DNA of 64,000 nucleotides from Notamacropus eugenii (Eukaryota; Chordata; Mammalia; Diprotodontia; Macropodidae), in the NCBI RefSeq assembly GCF_028372415.1, contig NC_092872.1, forward strand, positions 15,528,479 to 15,592,478. Direction: 5' to 3'. A program made the position numbers and the translations under genes. The stretch's first letter is position 1, and the number at the start of each line of letters is the position of its first letter. A model generated the notes under the pieces. The model had not been told where the DNA came from and did no database searches. It saw only the letters and a program-made list of their open reading frames with translations. Below, piece after piece: positions 23,478-34,459 of this stretch.

Positions 23478-24144
23478 GGGGGCGGAGCCAAGATGGTGGA
23501 GTAGAAAGACGCACATACACATAGCTCTAAACCCACAACCCATAGAATATCTGTAAAAAAAGAAACCCCGGCGAATTCTAGAGCAGCAAAAGCCACAGAA
23601 CGGTGGAGCGGAGGAGATTTCTGTTCCAGAGAGCCCTGCAAACCTCTCACAAAAGGTCCGTCGCACTGCGGACCCAGAGCCGAGCCCAGCCCTGCCGTGG
23701 CCGCGTGGCACCGAGAGGAGCAGATCCGAGTGGGCTTCAGGGATGGAATCTCCAGCGGCCTAGCAGGTCCCTCCACCCACAGGTGACGGGGGTCGGTGAG
23801 AGGGTCTCTTTGCTGGGTCGAGAGGGGAGTGGAGTGTCCCCGTGGCTTGGGCCCCCTCAGGAGGCAGCAATGGAGGTGGGAGCAGACTGGGGCTCCCCAA
23901 GCAGGCAGGAGCCCAGATCCATTGTTGAAGGTCTCTGCATAAACCCCCTGAGGGAACCGAGCCCCATGAGGTGGCCCTGTCCCCACCTGAGCACCTGAAC
24001 TTAATCTCACATTGACTAGCAGTCCTGCCCCCACCCAAAGCCCTGAGGCTGGGAAGCAGCGTTTGAATCTCAGACCCCAAGTGCTGGCTGGGAGGATCTG
24101 GAGGCAAAGTGGGTGTGAAGAGAATATTCAGAAGTCAAGTCCAA

Positions 24145-25236
24145 ATGCCTAGAAAAGGGGAAAAAAATAGGACTATAGAAGGTTACTTTCTTGGTGAACA
24201 GGCATTTCCTCCCTTCCTTTCTGATGAAAAAGAACAATGCTTACCATCAGGGAAAGACACAGAAGTCAAGGCTTCTGTATCCCAGCCCACTCAATGGGCT
24301 CAGGCCATGGAAGAGCTCAAAAAGAATTTTGAAAATCAAGTTAGAGATGTGGAGGAAAAGCTGGGAAGAGCAATGAGAGACATGCAAGGGAAGCATGAAC
24401 AGCAGGTCAGCACCCTGCTAAAGGAGACCCAAAAAAATACTGAAGAAAATAACACCTTGAAAAAAAATAGGCTAACTCAATTAGTAAAAGAGGTTCAAAA
24501 AGCCAGTGAGGAGAAGAATGCTTTCAAAAGCAGAATTAGCCAAATGGAAAAGGAGGTTCAAAAGCTCACTGAAGAAAATAGTTCTTTCAAAACTAGAATG
24601 GCACAGATGGAGGCTAAGGACTTTGCAAGAAAGCATGATATCACAGAACAAAGAGAGAAAAATGGAAAAATGGAAGATAATGTGAAATATCTCATTGGAA
24701 AAGCAACTGACCTGGAAAATAGATCCAGGAAAGACAATTTAAAAATTATGGGACTACCTGAAAGCCATGATCAAAAGAAGAGCCTAGACATCATCTTTCA
24801 TGAAATTATCAAGGAAAACTCCCCTGAGATTCTAGAACCAGAGGGCAAAATAAATATTCAAGGAATCCACAGAACACCGCCTGAAAGAGATCCAAAAAGA
24901 GAAACTCCTAGGAACATTGTGGCCAAATTCCAGAGTTCGCAGGTCAAGGAGAAAATATTGCAAGCAGCTAGAAAGAAACAATTCAAGTATTGTGGAAATA
25001 CAATCAGGATAACACAAGATCCAGCAGCTTCTACATTAAGGGATCGAAGGGTGTGGAATAGGATATTCCAGAAGTCAAAGGAACTAGGACTAAAACCAAG
25101 AATCACCTACCCAGCAAAACTGAGTATAATACTTCAGGGGAAAAATTGGTCTTTCAATGAAATAGAGGACTTTCAAGCATTCTTGATGAAAAGACCAGAG
25201 CTGAAAAGAAAATTTGACTTTCAAACAAAAGAATGA
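24145..25236 (+). CDS. L1-type ORF1 protein (RNA-binding chaperone) of HAL1
   Basis: An open frame encoding an ORF1p-type nucleic-acid chaperone, which coats its own RNA in L1-type particles. The ATG at 24145 (MPRKGEKNR) fits the usual L1 ORF1 start; an in-frame ATG at 24109 would add 12 residues. Counting from 24145 the product has 363 residues. A heptad-rich coiled coil spans about residues 55-185, followed by an RRM-like block containing ENRSRKDNLKIMGLPE, then a C-terminal domain with HRTPPERDPKRETPRNI, equivalent to the conserved RTP-DPKR-TPR motif. The protein looks complete. The element has no reverse transcriptase, so any mobility would need L1 ORF2 supplied in trans. Confidence 0.85.
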   Translation: MPRKGEKNRTIEGYFLGEQAFPPFLSDEKEQCLPSGKDTEVKASVSQPTQWAQAMEELKKNFENQVRDVEEKLGRAMRDMQGKHEQQVSTLLKETQKNTEENNTLKKNRLTQLVKEVQKASEEKNAFKSRISQMEKEVQKLTEENSSFKTRMAQMEAKDFARKHDITEQREKNGKMEDNVKYLIGKATDLENRSRKDNLKIMGLPESHDQKKSLDIIFHEIIKENSPEILEPEGKINIQGIHRTPPERDPKRETPRNIVAKFQSSQVKEKILQAARKKQFKYCGNTIRITQDPAASTLRDRRVWNRIFQKSKELGLKPRITYPAKLSIILQGKNWSFNEIEDFQAFLMKRPELKRKFDFQTKE

Positions 25237-26205
25237 AGAGAAGCATGAAAAGGTGAACAGCAAAGAGAAGTCATAAGGGACTTACTAAAGTTGAACTGTT
25301 TACATTCCTACATGGAAAGACAATATTTGTAACTCTGGAAACTTTTCAGTATCTGGGTACTGGGTGGGATTACGCACACACACATAGAGACAGAGTGCAC
25401 AGAATGATTTGAAGAGGATGGGATCATATCCTAAAAAAATGAAATCAAGCAGTGAGAGAGAAATATTTTGGGAAGAGAAAGGGAGAAATGGAATGGGGCA
25501 AATCATCTCTCATAAAAGAGGCAAGCAAAAGACTTATTAGTGGAGGGATAAAGAGAGGAGGTGAGAGAAAAACAGAAAAACATGAAGATTACTCTCATCA
25601 CATTCCACTAAAGGAAAGAATAAAATGCACACTTATTTTGGTATGAAAACCTATCTTACAGTACAGGAAAGTGGGGGATAAGGGGATAAGCAGGGTGGGG
25701 GGGATGATGGAAGGGAGGGCATGGGGAGGAGGGAGCAATTTGAGGTCGACACTCATGGGGAGGGACAGGATCAAAGAGAGAATAGAAGTAATAGGGGACA
25801 GGATAGGATGGAGGGAAATATAGTTAGTCTTATACAACACGACTATTATGGAAGTCATTTGCAAAACTACACAGATTTGGCCTATATTGAATTGATTGCT
25901 TTGCAAAGGGAAGGGGTGGGGAGGGAGGGAGGTAAAGAAGTTGGAACTCAAGGTTTTAGGAACAACTGTCGAATACTGCTCTTGCCACTAGGAAATAAGA
26001 AATACAGGTAAAGGGGTATAGAAAGCTATCTGGCCCTACAGGACAAAAGAGAAGATGGAGACAAGGGCAGAGAGGGATGATAGAAGAGAGGGCAGATTGG
26101 TGATAGGGGCAATTAGAATGCTCGGTGTTTTGGGGTGGGGGGAGGGGACAAAAGGGGAGAAAATTTGGAACCCAAAATTTTGTTAAAATGAATGTTAAAA
26201 GTTAA
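25237..26205 (+). other. HAL1 3'UTR, G-rich
   Basis: Non-coding and strongly G/A-rich. Clusters of G runs lie at about 25668-25740 and 26130-26165, as expected for L1 3'UTRs, whose G tracts can form quadruplexes. A poly(A)-type end and an (AAAC)n tail follow. Confidence 0.7.
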
Positions 26206-26232
26206 ATAAACAAACAAACAAACAAACAAAAC

Positions 26233-26244
26233 CAATTTGTTCAG
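26233..26244. repeat. Target-site duplication of the HAL1 element, right copy
   Basis: CAATTTGTTCAG, identical to 23466-23477. Confidence 0.9.
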
Positions 26245-26450
26245 AAATTTTCCCAGGAATTGAAGTCAAACTCATTGGCCCAAAGTTTACAGCCTCTGCA
26301 TTTCTATTTTGAACAATAAGACAAAATTTGCTTTTTTAAAAATCTATATTATGTCTCCTATTTTCCAAAAGCTTTGAAATATCACTCACCAGCAGTGGTT
26401 CAACAATCAAATCTGCCAGCTCTTTCAGGACCTGAGGATGTTATGTTACA
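26245..26450 (-). repeat. Ancient CR1-like LINE, right part
   Basis: The sequence 'aaattttcccaggaattgaa' and what follows continues the element that ends at 23465, so the HAL1 inserted into it. Confidence 0.5.
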
Positions 26451-26865
26451 TATGGGCGAGGTAACTTGAATTCATCGTGAGCAGCAAGGAGCTGTCTTAT
26501 TGTCTCATTTGTCTTGGATAAGACACACCTTGGCCTCCTGTTCCATTGTCCCTAATGCTTTTGTGTCCTCTCCTGAGTCTCATTTCTGTGTCTTTGGAGT
26601 CTTGTTTTTGGGTAACTGCCAATTAGTACTTACATAAGGTGTTCGTTGAAATTCAGTTGAGAACTAAGATGTCTGACAATACTGCCAAGGGGGTATTCTA
26701 TCATCATCATCCTCAACCTTATTTACTGTGGATTCAGAAATCAATTAGATGGCATCAGTACCCTCCTGGAAGCTGGAAAATCAAAGAGCGACCACAAAAC
26801 GGGTAAATGTAAAAAAAATTACAAGGCAATCTTGGCATCAAATGAGTCATTATAGCAAACACTAA
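26451..26865. other. Intergenic, no gene
   Basis: No coding frame or repeat recognised. Confidence 0.5.
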
Positions 26866-27420
26866 TCAATCAATCAATCATTTTTTAAGCACCTTCTAGG
26901 CACCAGGCACTGTGTTAAGCACTGGGGATGCAAGAAGAGTCAAAAGACAGTCCCTGACCTCAAGAAGTTAGCAATCTGAGTGGTATAGGCATTAAGTGCT
27001 TACAAAAGTTCAGAAGTAGGGAAAGCTCTTCAGGCCAGTGTTCAGGGAAGGCCTCACAGAGTAGGTGAGATGAGAGTTGGGATTTCAAAGGATGGTTAAC
27101 TTACTCTTTTCCAGTTCTAAAAATTCATAGTTCTAGGATTGTAACAGGTGAGATGGAGTATCAAGGACATTCAGAAATGAAACAAGAAAGGGTAAGGTTT
27201 CTTCATAAACAGTATACTATTTGGTTTCCATGAAATAGGAAGGCCCTACAAAGGAAGAGTGAGAGAAGATGTTGGAAAGATCTAGTGGAGGCACAGCAGG
27301 GATAGCCCTGAATGCCAGGTTTAGGAGTCTGAACTTTATGCCAAATTCCATTGAGACTAATTTTTAGACAAGTATTGACATGATCAATGGGATGTTTTAA
27401 AAACTTTATTATGATATTCT
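26866..27420 (-). repeat. L2-like LINE fragment, antisense
   Basis: Opens with 'caccaggcactgtgttaagc' and 'caaaagacagtccctgacct', then text resembling the antisense of L2 internal sequence ('aaggcctcacagagtaggtg'). The same order of blocks occurs at 52015-52210 and at 59720-60220, which supports one repeat family. Confidence 0.5.
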
Positions 27421-30400
27421 GCACTTAGATTGGATCAAATCTAACTTTGATTTTAATAAGAAATGTACAGAAAATGGAAGAAAGCAAAGCCAGGTAACAA
27501 GATGAATATAAAAGCATCACGAATGCTAAAGTTCAGAATAAACTGAATTTGGTAAGGAAAGCTGAAAACAACAAAAGGATTATAGATTTAAAACTAGAAT
27601 TCACTTTGGACGTCAACACCTAGTTCAACGTTCTCGTTTTACACATAAGGAAATTTAGGCCTAACGATTTTTAAGTAATATTAAGTATCAGACTCAAGAT
27701 CTGGACCTAAGTCTTTCTATTCCAACATTCCAGTCACTACACCAAGCCTAGTTAAACGTCGCTGAAAAACAATAGGTACAGTTGGCTATACAGAGTGAGG
27801 TGAAAAGGTCTTGAATTAGAGTAACAATAGGGAATAGAAGAGGATGGAAGTGAAGGATTTTATGAAAGAGTTGGGCGTATCCAACTGATAAAGGACAAAA
27901 TAGAGTGAAAAGTTCATCTCTAGAGTGACTGGGAGAAGAGTGAAATCATGGAAAGAAAGCAGGGAAGAAAGAAAAAAGAGATGGGGAGCAGAGAAGGAAG
28001 AAAGGAAGGAGGAAAACAACAAAGGAAAGAAGGTAAGAATAAAGGGAGGGAAGGAAGAAGAAAGGGAAGTGATAGAGGTGATAGTTGAACCTACAAGTGA
28101 ATGAAGGCAAAGGATATAAATAATAGGAGACTCTTAAAAATGGAAAGAGCTTCAAAATACAAAAGAATGAAAAACTAGACAATGCGACTGATAGGTCAAG
28201 CCTCTTGGCCTGATCCTGCCCCACTCAAGTCACATCACACAAGTGGTTGTCACTGTTCTCTACTCTCCCTTCCTCACAGCGAGAAGATTGTATAAAGAGT
28301 GGAGAATAAAAATTATATTTCAGATTTAACTAGAACATTTTTAAAGTGTTCTGATCAGTCTAGCAAACATCTATTAAGCGATTACTTATGCGATATTATT
28401 AATTATTAATAATTATTAAGCGATATGACAGGCACTGTATAACAGGTATTAATTATCCCTTTATCATACATACCTGAGGAAACTGAGACTCAGAAATTGT
28501 GACTTATCAACCACTGTGAAGTTATAGTGTCTGGCAGAGCTAGAATTCAAACCCAGTTCTTCTTTCTCCAAGTATAGCAATTATTTCACTCCATGAAGTA
28601 CTGTTCTGTGCAATACTATAGATATTATTTTATGATTAGGGAGGAAGGAAAGGAAGGATTACCAGAATACAGACCTCAGGAAAGGTAGAGACAAGATGCA
28701 AAGATATTTATTTCTTCTCAAAAGGAAAGCGAGCTTTTAAATCTTTGTGGAAGCAACATCATTTGAGACTGAACCAGAGAGCTGAGAAGGCTAAGGCCAC
28801 AGTTATTACGCCTAGGATTCCAGCAAAGATACTCAGGCCATGAGAAAGGCAGAGAACAGGAAGAACACAGGGGCTTTGAAGGCAAAACAAAAAAAAGTAA
28901 GACAAAACTCAGTCATCATATTTCCTGCAAAAGATAATGTTACTAAGCCAGGGACAAAATCTCCACCTCCCAGAGATTTGCTTTTCTTGTTTTCTGAACA
29001 GGAGTTTCTTTCTCTGCCATTGTGGCAGAAATATAAACAGCTTCCCACAGAGGCAACTCAGTATTAAGTTATTAGCTTCTCAGACGTAAGAAACCTTGCC
29101 CTCCCCTTCCCCCACAAGATTCACTGACAACATATTTACTAAAAAAAAAAAATTGCATTAAAATTTATCTTACCACCTGCAAAATTCAAGTTCTAACTCG
29201 TAATATCAAAACCCAGAGAAAAATCCCTCCAGGAAGTCGAAGAGAAGCTATTATTAAAATATGTGCTATTTTGCCTGTACAAGTAGGCATACATATATGT
29301 ATGTATGTATGTGTGTATGTATGTATACACATACACACACACATACATACATACATAGAGACACACCCACATAAATACAAACTTGTCTAAATGCATCAGG
29401 GACCTTCCAGTGAAAACTGTATCCTTGGGTAATACGAAAGGCTCGATGCCCCAAAAAGGCTCCCACGATAAAAGAGTGGCATTGCATGCTGTGCTTTAGG
29501 ATAAAAAGACACCCCCTCTTGCATTCATTTTAAGACATCCTCCCCCAACTTCTTTCCTCCCCCAACTTCTCTCCTCCCATTTTCCAGGGAGCAAATCCAA
29601 AACTGTTGACAATTCATAAAACAAACTATCTCACACTTAGCATATATTTAGACAAGAAAAAAGTAACTGCAACGCAAGTAATGCTGGAAGAGCTAAGCTT
29701 ATGGGAACCACCTAACCCACAGCAGTAAAGTGCTCTCAATTCCCCAGCCTTCATGGTGTTATTTACCTTCTCTCATACAGCAGGACCAATTTCTTTCCTT
29801 TACAGCTCCATTCTCAGAAGACAGAAGCTCTCCTCTTGTACACGGGTCTTCTCTCTTAGCTTCCCCCGCAAGCAACCAGAAGGGATCCTCAGAACCCAGA
29901 GCTGTAAGATAACACAATCGTGGGTTTACCTCAACTGTGTTTAGAAACCTTTGAGTCTATCCTTTTCCCTGGTTCAGTCTCCTCTCTTCCACCCCCAGTC
30001 CTTTAACTCTCTCAGGTGTGCTACAACTCCACGATTTGTTCGCTGTCCTTGGTCTTGCAACTTCAGAAGCCGAAGCTGAGGAAGGCTGTCCCTCCGAATA
30101 ATAAGCGGTAACTTGAGGCCTTCAATTCTCCCACAATGCCTCTGAAACTTCCTTTTTTTAGAATTAAGGCATTATTTCCAGAATGCCATTTCTAAAATAC
30201 TTGTTATGTGATGACCAAGGAGACCTCTCTTCACTGTTTTGTTAACACTATAATGTTTTTAATTGTCCTTGTATTAACAGAAATAATAATAAAATCAAAG
30301 AAATAATAAAATTCAAACTGTCCACAATACAATTTGCAAATTTAAGCTGTTTTGAAATGCAAATGGAAGCTATCCTATAAGATCGTGAATCCTGAAAATA

Positions 30401-30430
30401 AAGGGAGGACATCTCTCTATCTCATAGTAA
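27421..30430. other. Intergenic, no gene; MIR-like pieces and a purine-rich tract
   Basis: MIR-like cores lie at about 27590-27760 and 28370-28570. A GA-rich tract lies at about 27930-28080 and produces T/C-rich shadow frames on the minus strand. A near-palindromic microsatellite lies at 29287-29356. C/T-rich text around 29520-30150 shows no coding signature. Confidence 0.5.
29287..29356. repeat. Palindromic TATG/CATA microsatellite
   Basis: (TATG)n with interruptions runs into ACAC and then (CATA)n. The two arms are reverse complements, so the segment can form a hairpin or cruciform. Confidence 0.85.
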
Positions 30431-30580
30431 CACCATAATATTGATTCAATGCACAATCTAATCTGCTGTATGACCTTGGACAAGTCACTTTCCCCAGACT
30501 TAATTTCCTTATCTGTAAGAATAAGGGGTTGGGCTAGACAAATTCTCTGAAGTCCCTTCTAGCTCTAAAAGTCTTTGGAA
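30430..30580 (+). repeat. MIR-like SINE fragment
   Basis: 'gctgtatgaccttggacaag' followed by 'ttccttatctgtaagaataa' is the MIR/CORE-SINE signature. Confidence 0.7.
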
Positions 30581-30784
30581 TCTTTTTTTTTTTCTTCCAT
30601 ACCTCATTAATACAAATTTTAATGTATTTATAGCCTATAGCTTACTGGCACACTCCACCTTAACGTTCGTTGATCACTTTTCAGTAAATACTTTAGGTGA
30701 AGTAAGGCTGCAGGGGACAATTTCACAGAAATATGCTATAAATGAAAGCTATTACAACTATAAAAATTTTTTTTATCAATATAC

Positions 30785-30960
30785 TGTAAATCAGAGGTTT
30801 TTAACTTTTATTATGCAATGTACTTCTCTGGCAGTCTGGTAAAACCTATGTACCCTGTCTCAGAATATTGAAATACATTACAAAGATTACAAAGGAAACA
30901 AATTATGTTGAAATATAGTTTAAAAACACGTACAAGGACATGGACCCCAACTTCAACTCT
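30785..30960. repeat. Ancient mammalian interspersed repeat, unnamed
   Basis: 'gaggtttttaacttttatta', then 'ggcagtctggtaaaacctat' and 'attacaaaggaaacaaatta', is a text I recall from a widespread mammalian repeat. I cannot name it safely. Confidence 0.35.
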
Positions 30961-33589
30961 GTGATAAATGAAAAAAACTTGTAATCATACATGGACCTGA
31001 GCCCGTAAAAGGACTTTGTAGCATGTTGGGACAAGAGCAGGTTGGGAGTGAGCTGGGCTGGATCCGGGATAGGGTACCCCAACTGGGTGTAACTAAACCT
31101 GGGGATGGGGCAGAAGGGGAAGGCAAGGTAGCTGGAGTACCATAGTAAATCCAAGGTCAGACTGGGGTCAGTGTTTCTCCAGCTTTCCAAGTGCACTCCA
31201 GAGATCAATAACTTGGACCTTGATCTATGAACTGTTTATTATTCACCTAGCTTCCAGAAACAGGCAATTTGTTGCTGTCATCATATCCTGATCTGTCCCT
31301 GCAATCTTTTTGTCTAAGGCCATTCTCTTGCCTGCAAAGCCCCAAGAATCAGTGATCCTTTGCTTTTCTGTATATTTTCGTTTCCCTTTTCCAATTCAGT
31401 TAAGCCCTTCTATATGCAAGGTACTGCTTCTTATACAGAGCATTAGTAACCCAGAGGAAAATTTCCCAAAACTGTATTTCTGAAGAAATATTCCTTCCCA
31501 GGCAAATCTTTCTCAGTGTCTGTCATTAACAGTAAGTGACGGCCTTAGACACTTAGGCCAAGGCAGTAAGTAGGCTTAGTGACAGTAATCAAGAGGCAAA
31601 GAGGGAAGTCAAAGGCACACAGAGGTGTACAAAAACAAGGGGAAAGTAGGATCATCATGCTACTCACAACATTATTTGGCCAAGGACCTTCAGGATTTCC
31701 AGGGCTCTTGTCAGTGGTTTGTGTTCATTCTTAGAGCTTTAGCTACTGTGGCAGCTCAGAACTTGGTGAGCCTTGATTGTAATTCCTGATGGAGGAAACA
31801 GACAAAACCTATGTGGTACAAGTTTAGGGGAACCATCTACTCTTCCCCAACATCTCTCTAGAAATAGAAAACTTAGAGGTCAAAAAAGTGGAGCCTGCAA
31901 TGTTGTGCTGATTTTATCTCAAAAGGGAAGTCTTCACTCCAAGTTCACCCAGATTTTCCCATAAGTTCCTACTCCCATCAAGATGGTCTAATAACATAAA
32001 CTTCAGGGAAACAGCCCTTAGAGAACAGACTCGATCCTGGATAATGCTAAGGTTACTCCAAAGCTGACCTTCTCTTCCCCAACTCCAAATCACTTGACAA
32101 CTTGTACCTTCTCTACCTCTGAAATAAGTGGTTAAGCACCCTCACCTGATAGGCTCATTTTGCTTCCTACCTTAAAACTGTGTAAAAATTTATGCAGTTC
32201 TAACGACATGTAAATTTGTGTTACACAAATTTGACTTTATGTAAAGAATTCTGAAAGAAATTCTCATTCCAAAAAAACCCCACTACATGTTAACTATATA
32301 GTACTGTGCTCCCTTCCTCTCGACTCCTGCCCATCAGCTTGGGCTCTGAGGCCTCTTACTATCCCACCCCATCCCACCATCCCCCCCACTAAAAAAACCT
32401 CTCCAAGTCAAAGCAGAACAAAGATATTGCCACAGTGGCTTTGAGGAAAGAGACCTTTGCCACTCTCTGGCTACCTGTCCTCATATTTGTTCCAGCCCCC
32501 ACCTATTTGTGTCCAACCGCCACATGTTTGCCTCCCCACCTTCTTACTCTCAGGCCAGGCCAGGCCCCACGTGACTGGCCCCTGGTGCTGTGTTCCACCT
32601 CCTGCTCTGGCTTCACTGTCCTCCACTTATTTGTCTTTGTGTGCTTGGCCCTCTCTCCAGGGGCAACCCCTTGCCAGCCTGGTTCCTTCCCACCCTTCCA
32701 TATACTTTATGTGTGTATATACATACACAGATGTGTATATTTGTGTGTGTTTATATATGTAAATGTGTGTATATATGTTTGTATGTATATATCCTGAATG
32801 TTATGATGTATTGATTGGTTTTGTTGATTCTTTTCTCTTCTTCCTTAAAAAAAAGTGTTATAATGGATGTACCTCCTCCCCCAGGAGGGGAAATTTAGTA
32901 AATATAAAAAATTAAAAAATTAAAATTTATTTTAAAAAAAGTGATGTGGGTAACATAAGGTTCTGTTTTTATTTTGTTGGGTCTCCATTAAGTTGGAGCC
33001 TGCGCCTGCCCAACAATTAAGAATAGTCTCACCTGTTCAATTGCCACTAAATAATTCAGGAAATCATTTTCAAGCAGTCCTTAGCAAGTTCTACAAACCG
33101 TATCAGGCCCACATTGTTCTGATATGTTGTTCTTGTGATTTGTAATGTCTGCTATTGTATTAGATTAATTTCTGGGTCATTTTTGGTCATATTTTCCACA
33201 TAAGAGAATTTCACAAAATGCAATTTTACCTTCGAACTGGAAAAAACCCAACAGGTCATCTAGTCTAACTTATATCTGAATTGGAATCTCCTTTAAGGCA
33301 AAGGTCTTCAGACTTAAAATTACTCACCCTATCAATAAAACATTTTCCAGGACACCTCCAATTTAGGAATGTTTTGTCTATTTGTAAATTAAGCATGTGT
33401 AGTATTAGACTAACATCGTAAACATTATCAAACATGTGCCAAGAATGGAAATTTTTAAAGAAATGGAAATGATAAAATAAACAATATTTTTAAGTTATTA
33501 TTCATGGTGTAAAACCTTTTTGGCTCTAAAATATCATTAGTAATGATATTGAATGAAAGCAATGTAACTAAATACTTTATTTTTAAAAC
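30961..33589. other. Intergenic, no gene
   Basis: Several frames of 60-120 codons (for example 32435-32797 and 30903-31208) show no domain. The former runs into a TG/TA microsatellite at about 32705-32790. An A/T-rich retrotransposon-like 3' end lies at about 32890-32940, and a CR1-like fragment is possible near 33225-33300. Confidence 0.45.
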
Positions 33590-34459
33590 TTTTAGTTTAG
33601 AAAAAGGTGACTCCGATGGAGATTTGAAGCACTTGGAACTCAGCAAGCAGAAAATTTGGAGCTTTCCTTCCTTTTGCCAGGGAGTAAAAATGTACAGTAA
33701 AAATGTATGTTAAGATTATGATGGGGATCAGACTTGGGGCTTTCCGAGAAAAGAAGGAAGATGAGAGGGAGTTGGAAAACCATAGTTCTCAGCCTACTGG
33801 TAAGAGTTCATCTCCCTGCCTGAGGAACATGGATCATTGCTGTAAGCAAGCCTGCTGCTGCCATGCGGTGCCATCTGCCTACAGCTCTACTGCCCTTGTG
33901 GTTCTCTGAGGTCTGACTGTAGAAGGATGCGCCTCTGTGGAGGTCCTGACCTGGATCCTGGCACAGAAGCCCTTCAGCCTTGCAGGGATCGCCAATGCTA
34001 CCATTGCTTTGGACCCAAGTACTGCAGTGACGGTGAGGATGAGTTCTCTGAGGAAACTTCTCTGAGGAGGAGGAAGAGGAAGATAGTGGTTTTGATGAAA
34101 TGGACTAGGGATCCAGCCATGTTTTTGAAATTGAAGGGTAGGACCCTCCTGGTGGGACTCTTGGCCTTCCTTGAGTAGGAGTCTGAATACCAGCATACAG
34201 AATTGATTCCATGACCCAACTCAAGAAGAATGTCACCAGACAGAAGGGGAAAATGAGACTTGGCAATTGCCTCATGTCTTTCCCTGTTTGGTAGACTTTG
34301 CTTTTGGCATCTTGACTGACTTGGTCAATGTACTCACCTGGGGGACTTTGACAGGAAACCCAAAGTCACTGAAAACAAGAGCACAGAGTTATACTTTCTC
34401 CACATTGGCTGATGATTAAATAAAGTCTTCCTTGGTGACTGAAAAAAAATTTTAGTTTA
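33590..34459 (+). pseudogene. Processed pseudogene, parent not identified
   Basis: The copy (33600-34449) lies between imperfectly extended 10-bp direct repeats, TTTTAGTTTA at 33590-33599 and 34450-34459. It ends with an AATAAA signal (34419-34424) and an eight-A tail (34442-34449). This is the mark of an L1-mediated cDNA insertion. A patch of acidic codons in one frame ends 'DSGFDEMD' near 34080-34108, but the frame is broken and I could not name the parent gene. Confidence 0.6.

Larger units (their letters stand above)
23478..26232 (+). mobile_element. HAL1 (half-L1) element: ORF1 present, ORF2 absent
   Basis: It starts with the marsupial L1 5'UTR head 'ggcggagccaagatggtgga', carries a GC-rich 5'UTR (to about 24144), a complete ORF1 (24145-25236), then directly an L1-like G-rich 3'UTR and an (AAAC)n tail. 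No ORF2 endonuclease or reverse transcriptase is present in the roughly 1 kb after ORF1. A perfect 12-bp target duplication flanks it, so the missing ORF2 was absent from the inserted RNA and was not lost afterwards. HAL1 elements are described in mammals, including marsupials, and depend on L1 ORF2 in trans. The open ORF1 and intact ends suggest a fairly young insertion. Confidence 0.85.

Noticed and set aside
23474-24107. Overlapping 115-186 codon minus-strand frames and a 131-codon plus frame in the HAL1 5'UTR
   Set aside because: They lie in the GC-rich L1-type 5'UTR and have no conserved domain. They are shadows of the promoter region.
32435-32797. 120-codon frame with apparent hydrophobic segments
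   Set aside because: It is C/T-rich text running into a TG/TA microsatellite. The hydrophobicity is a result of composition.
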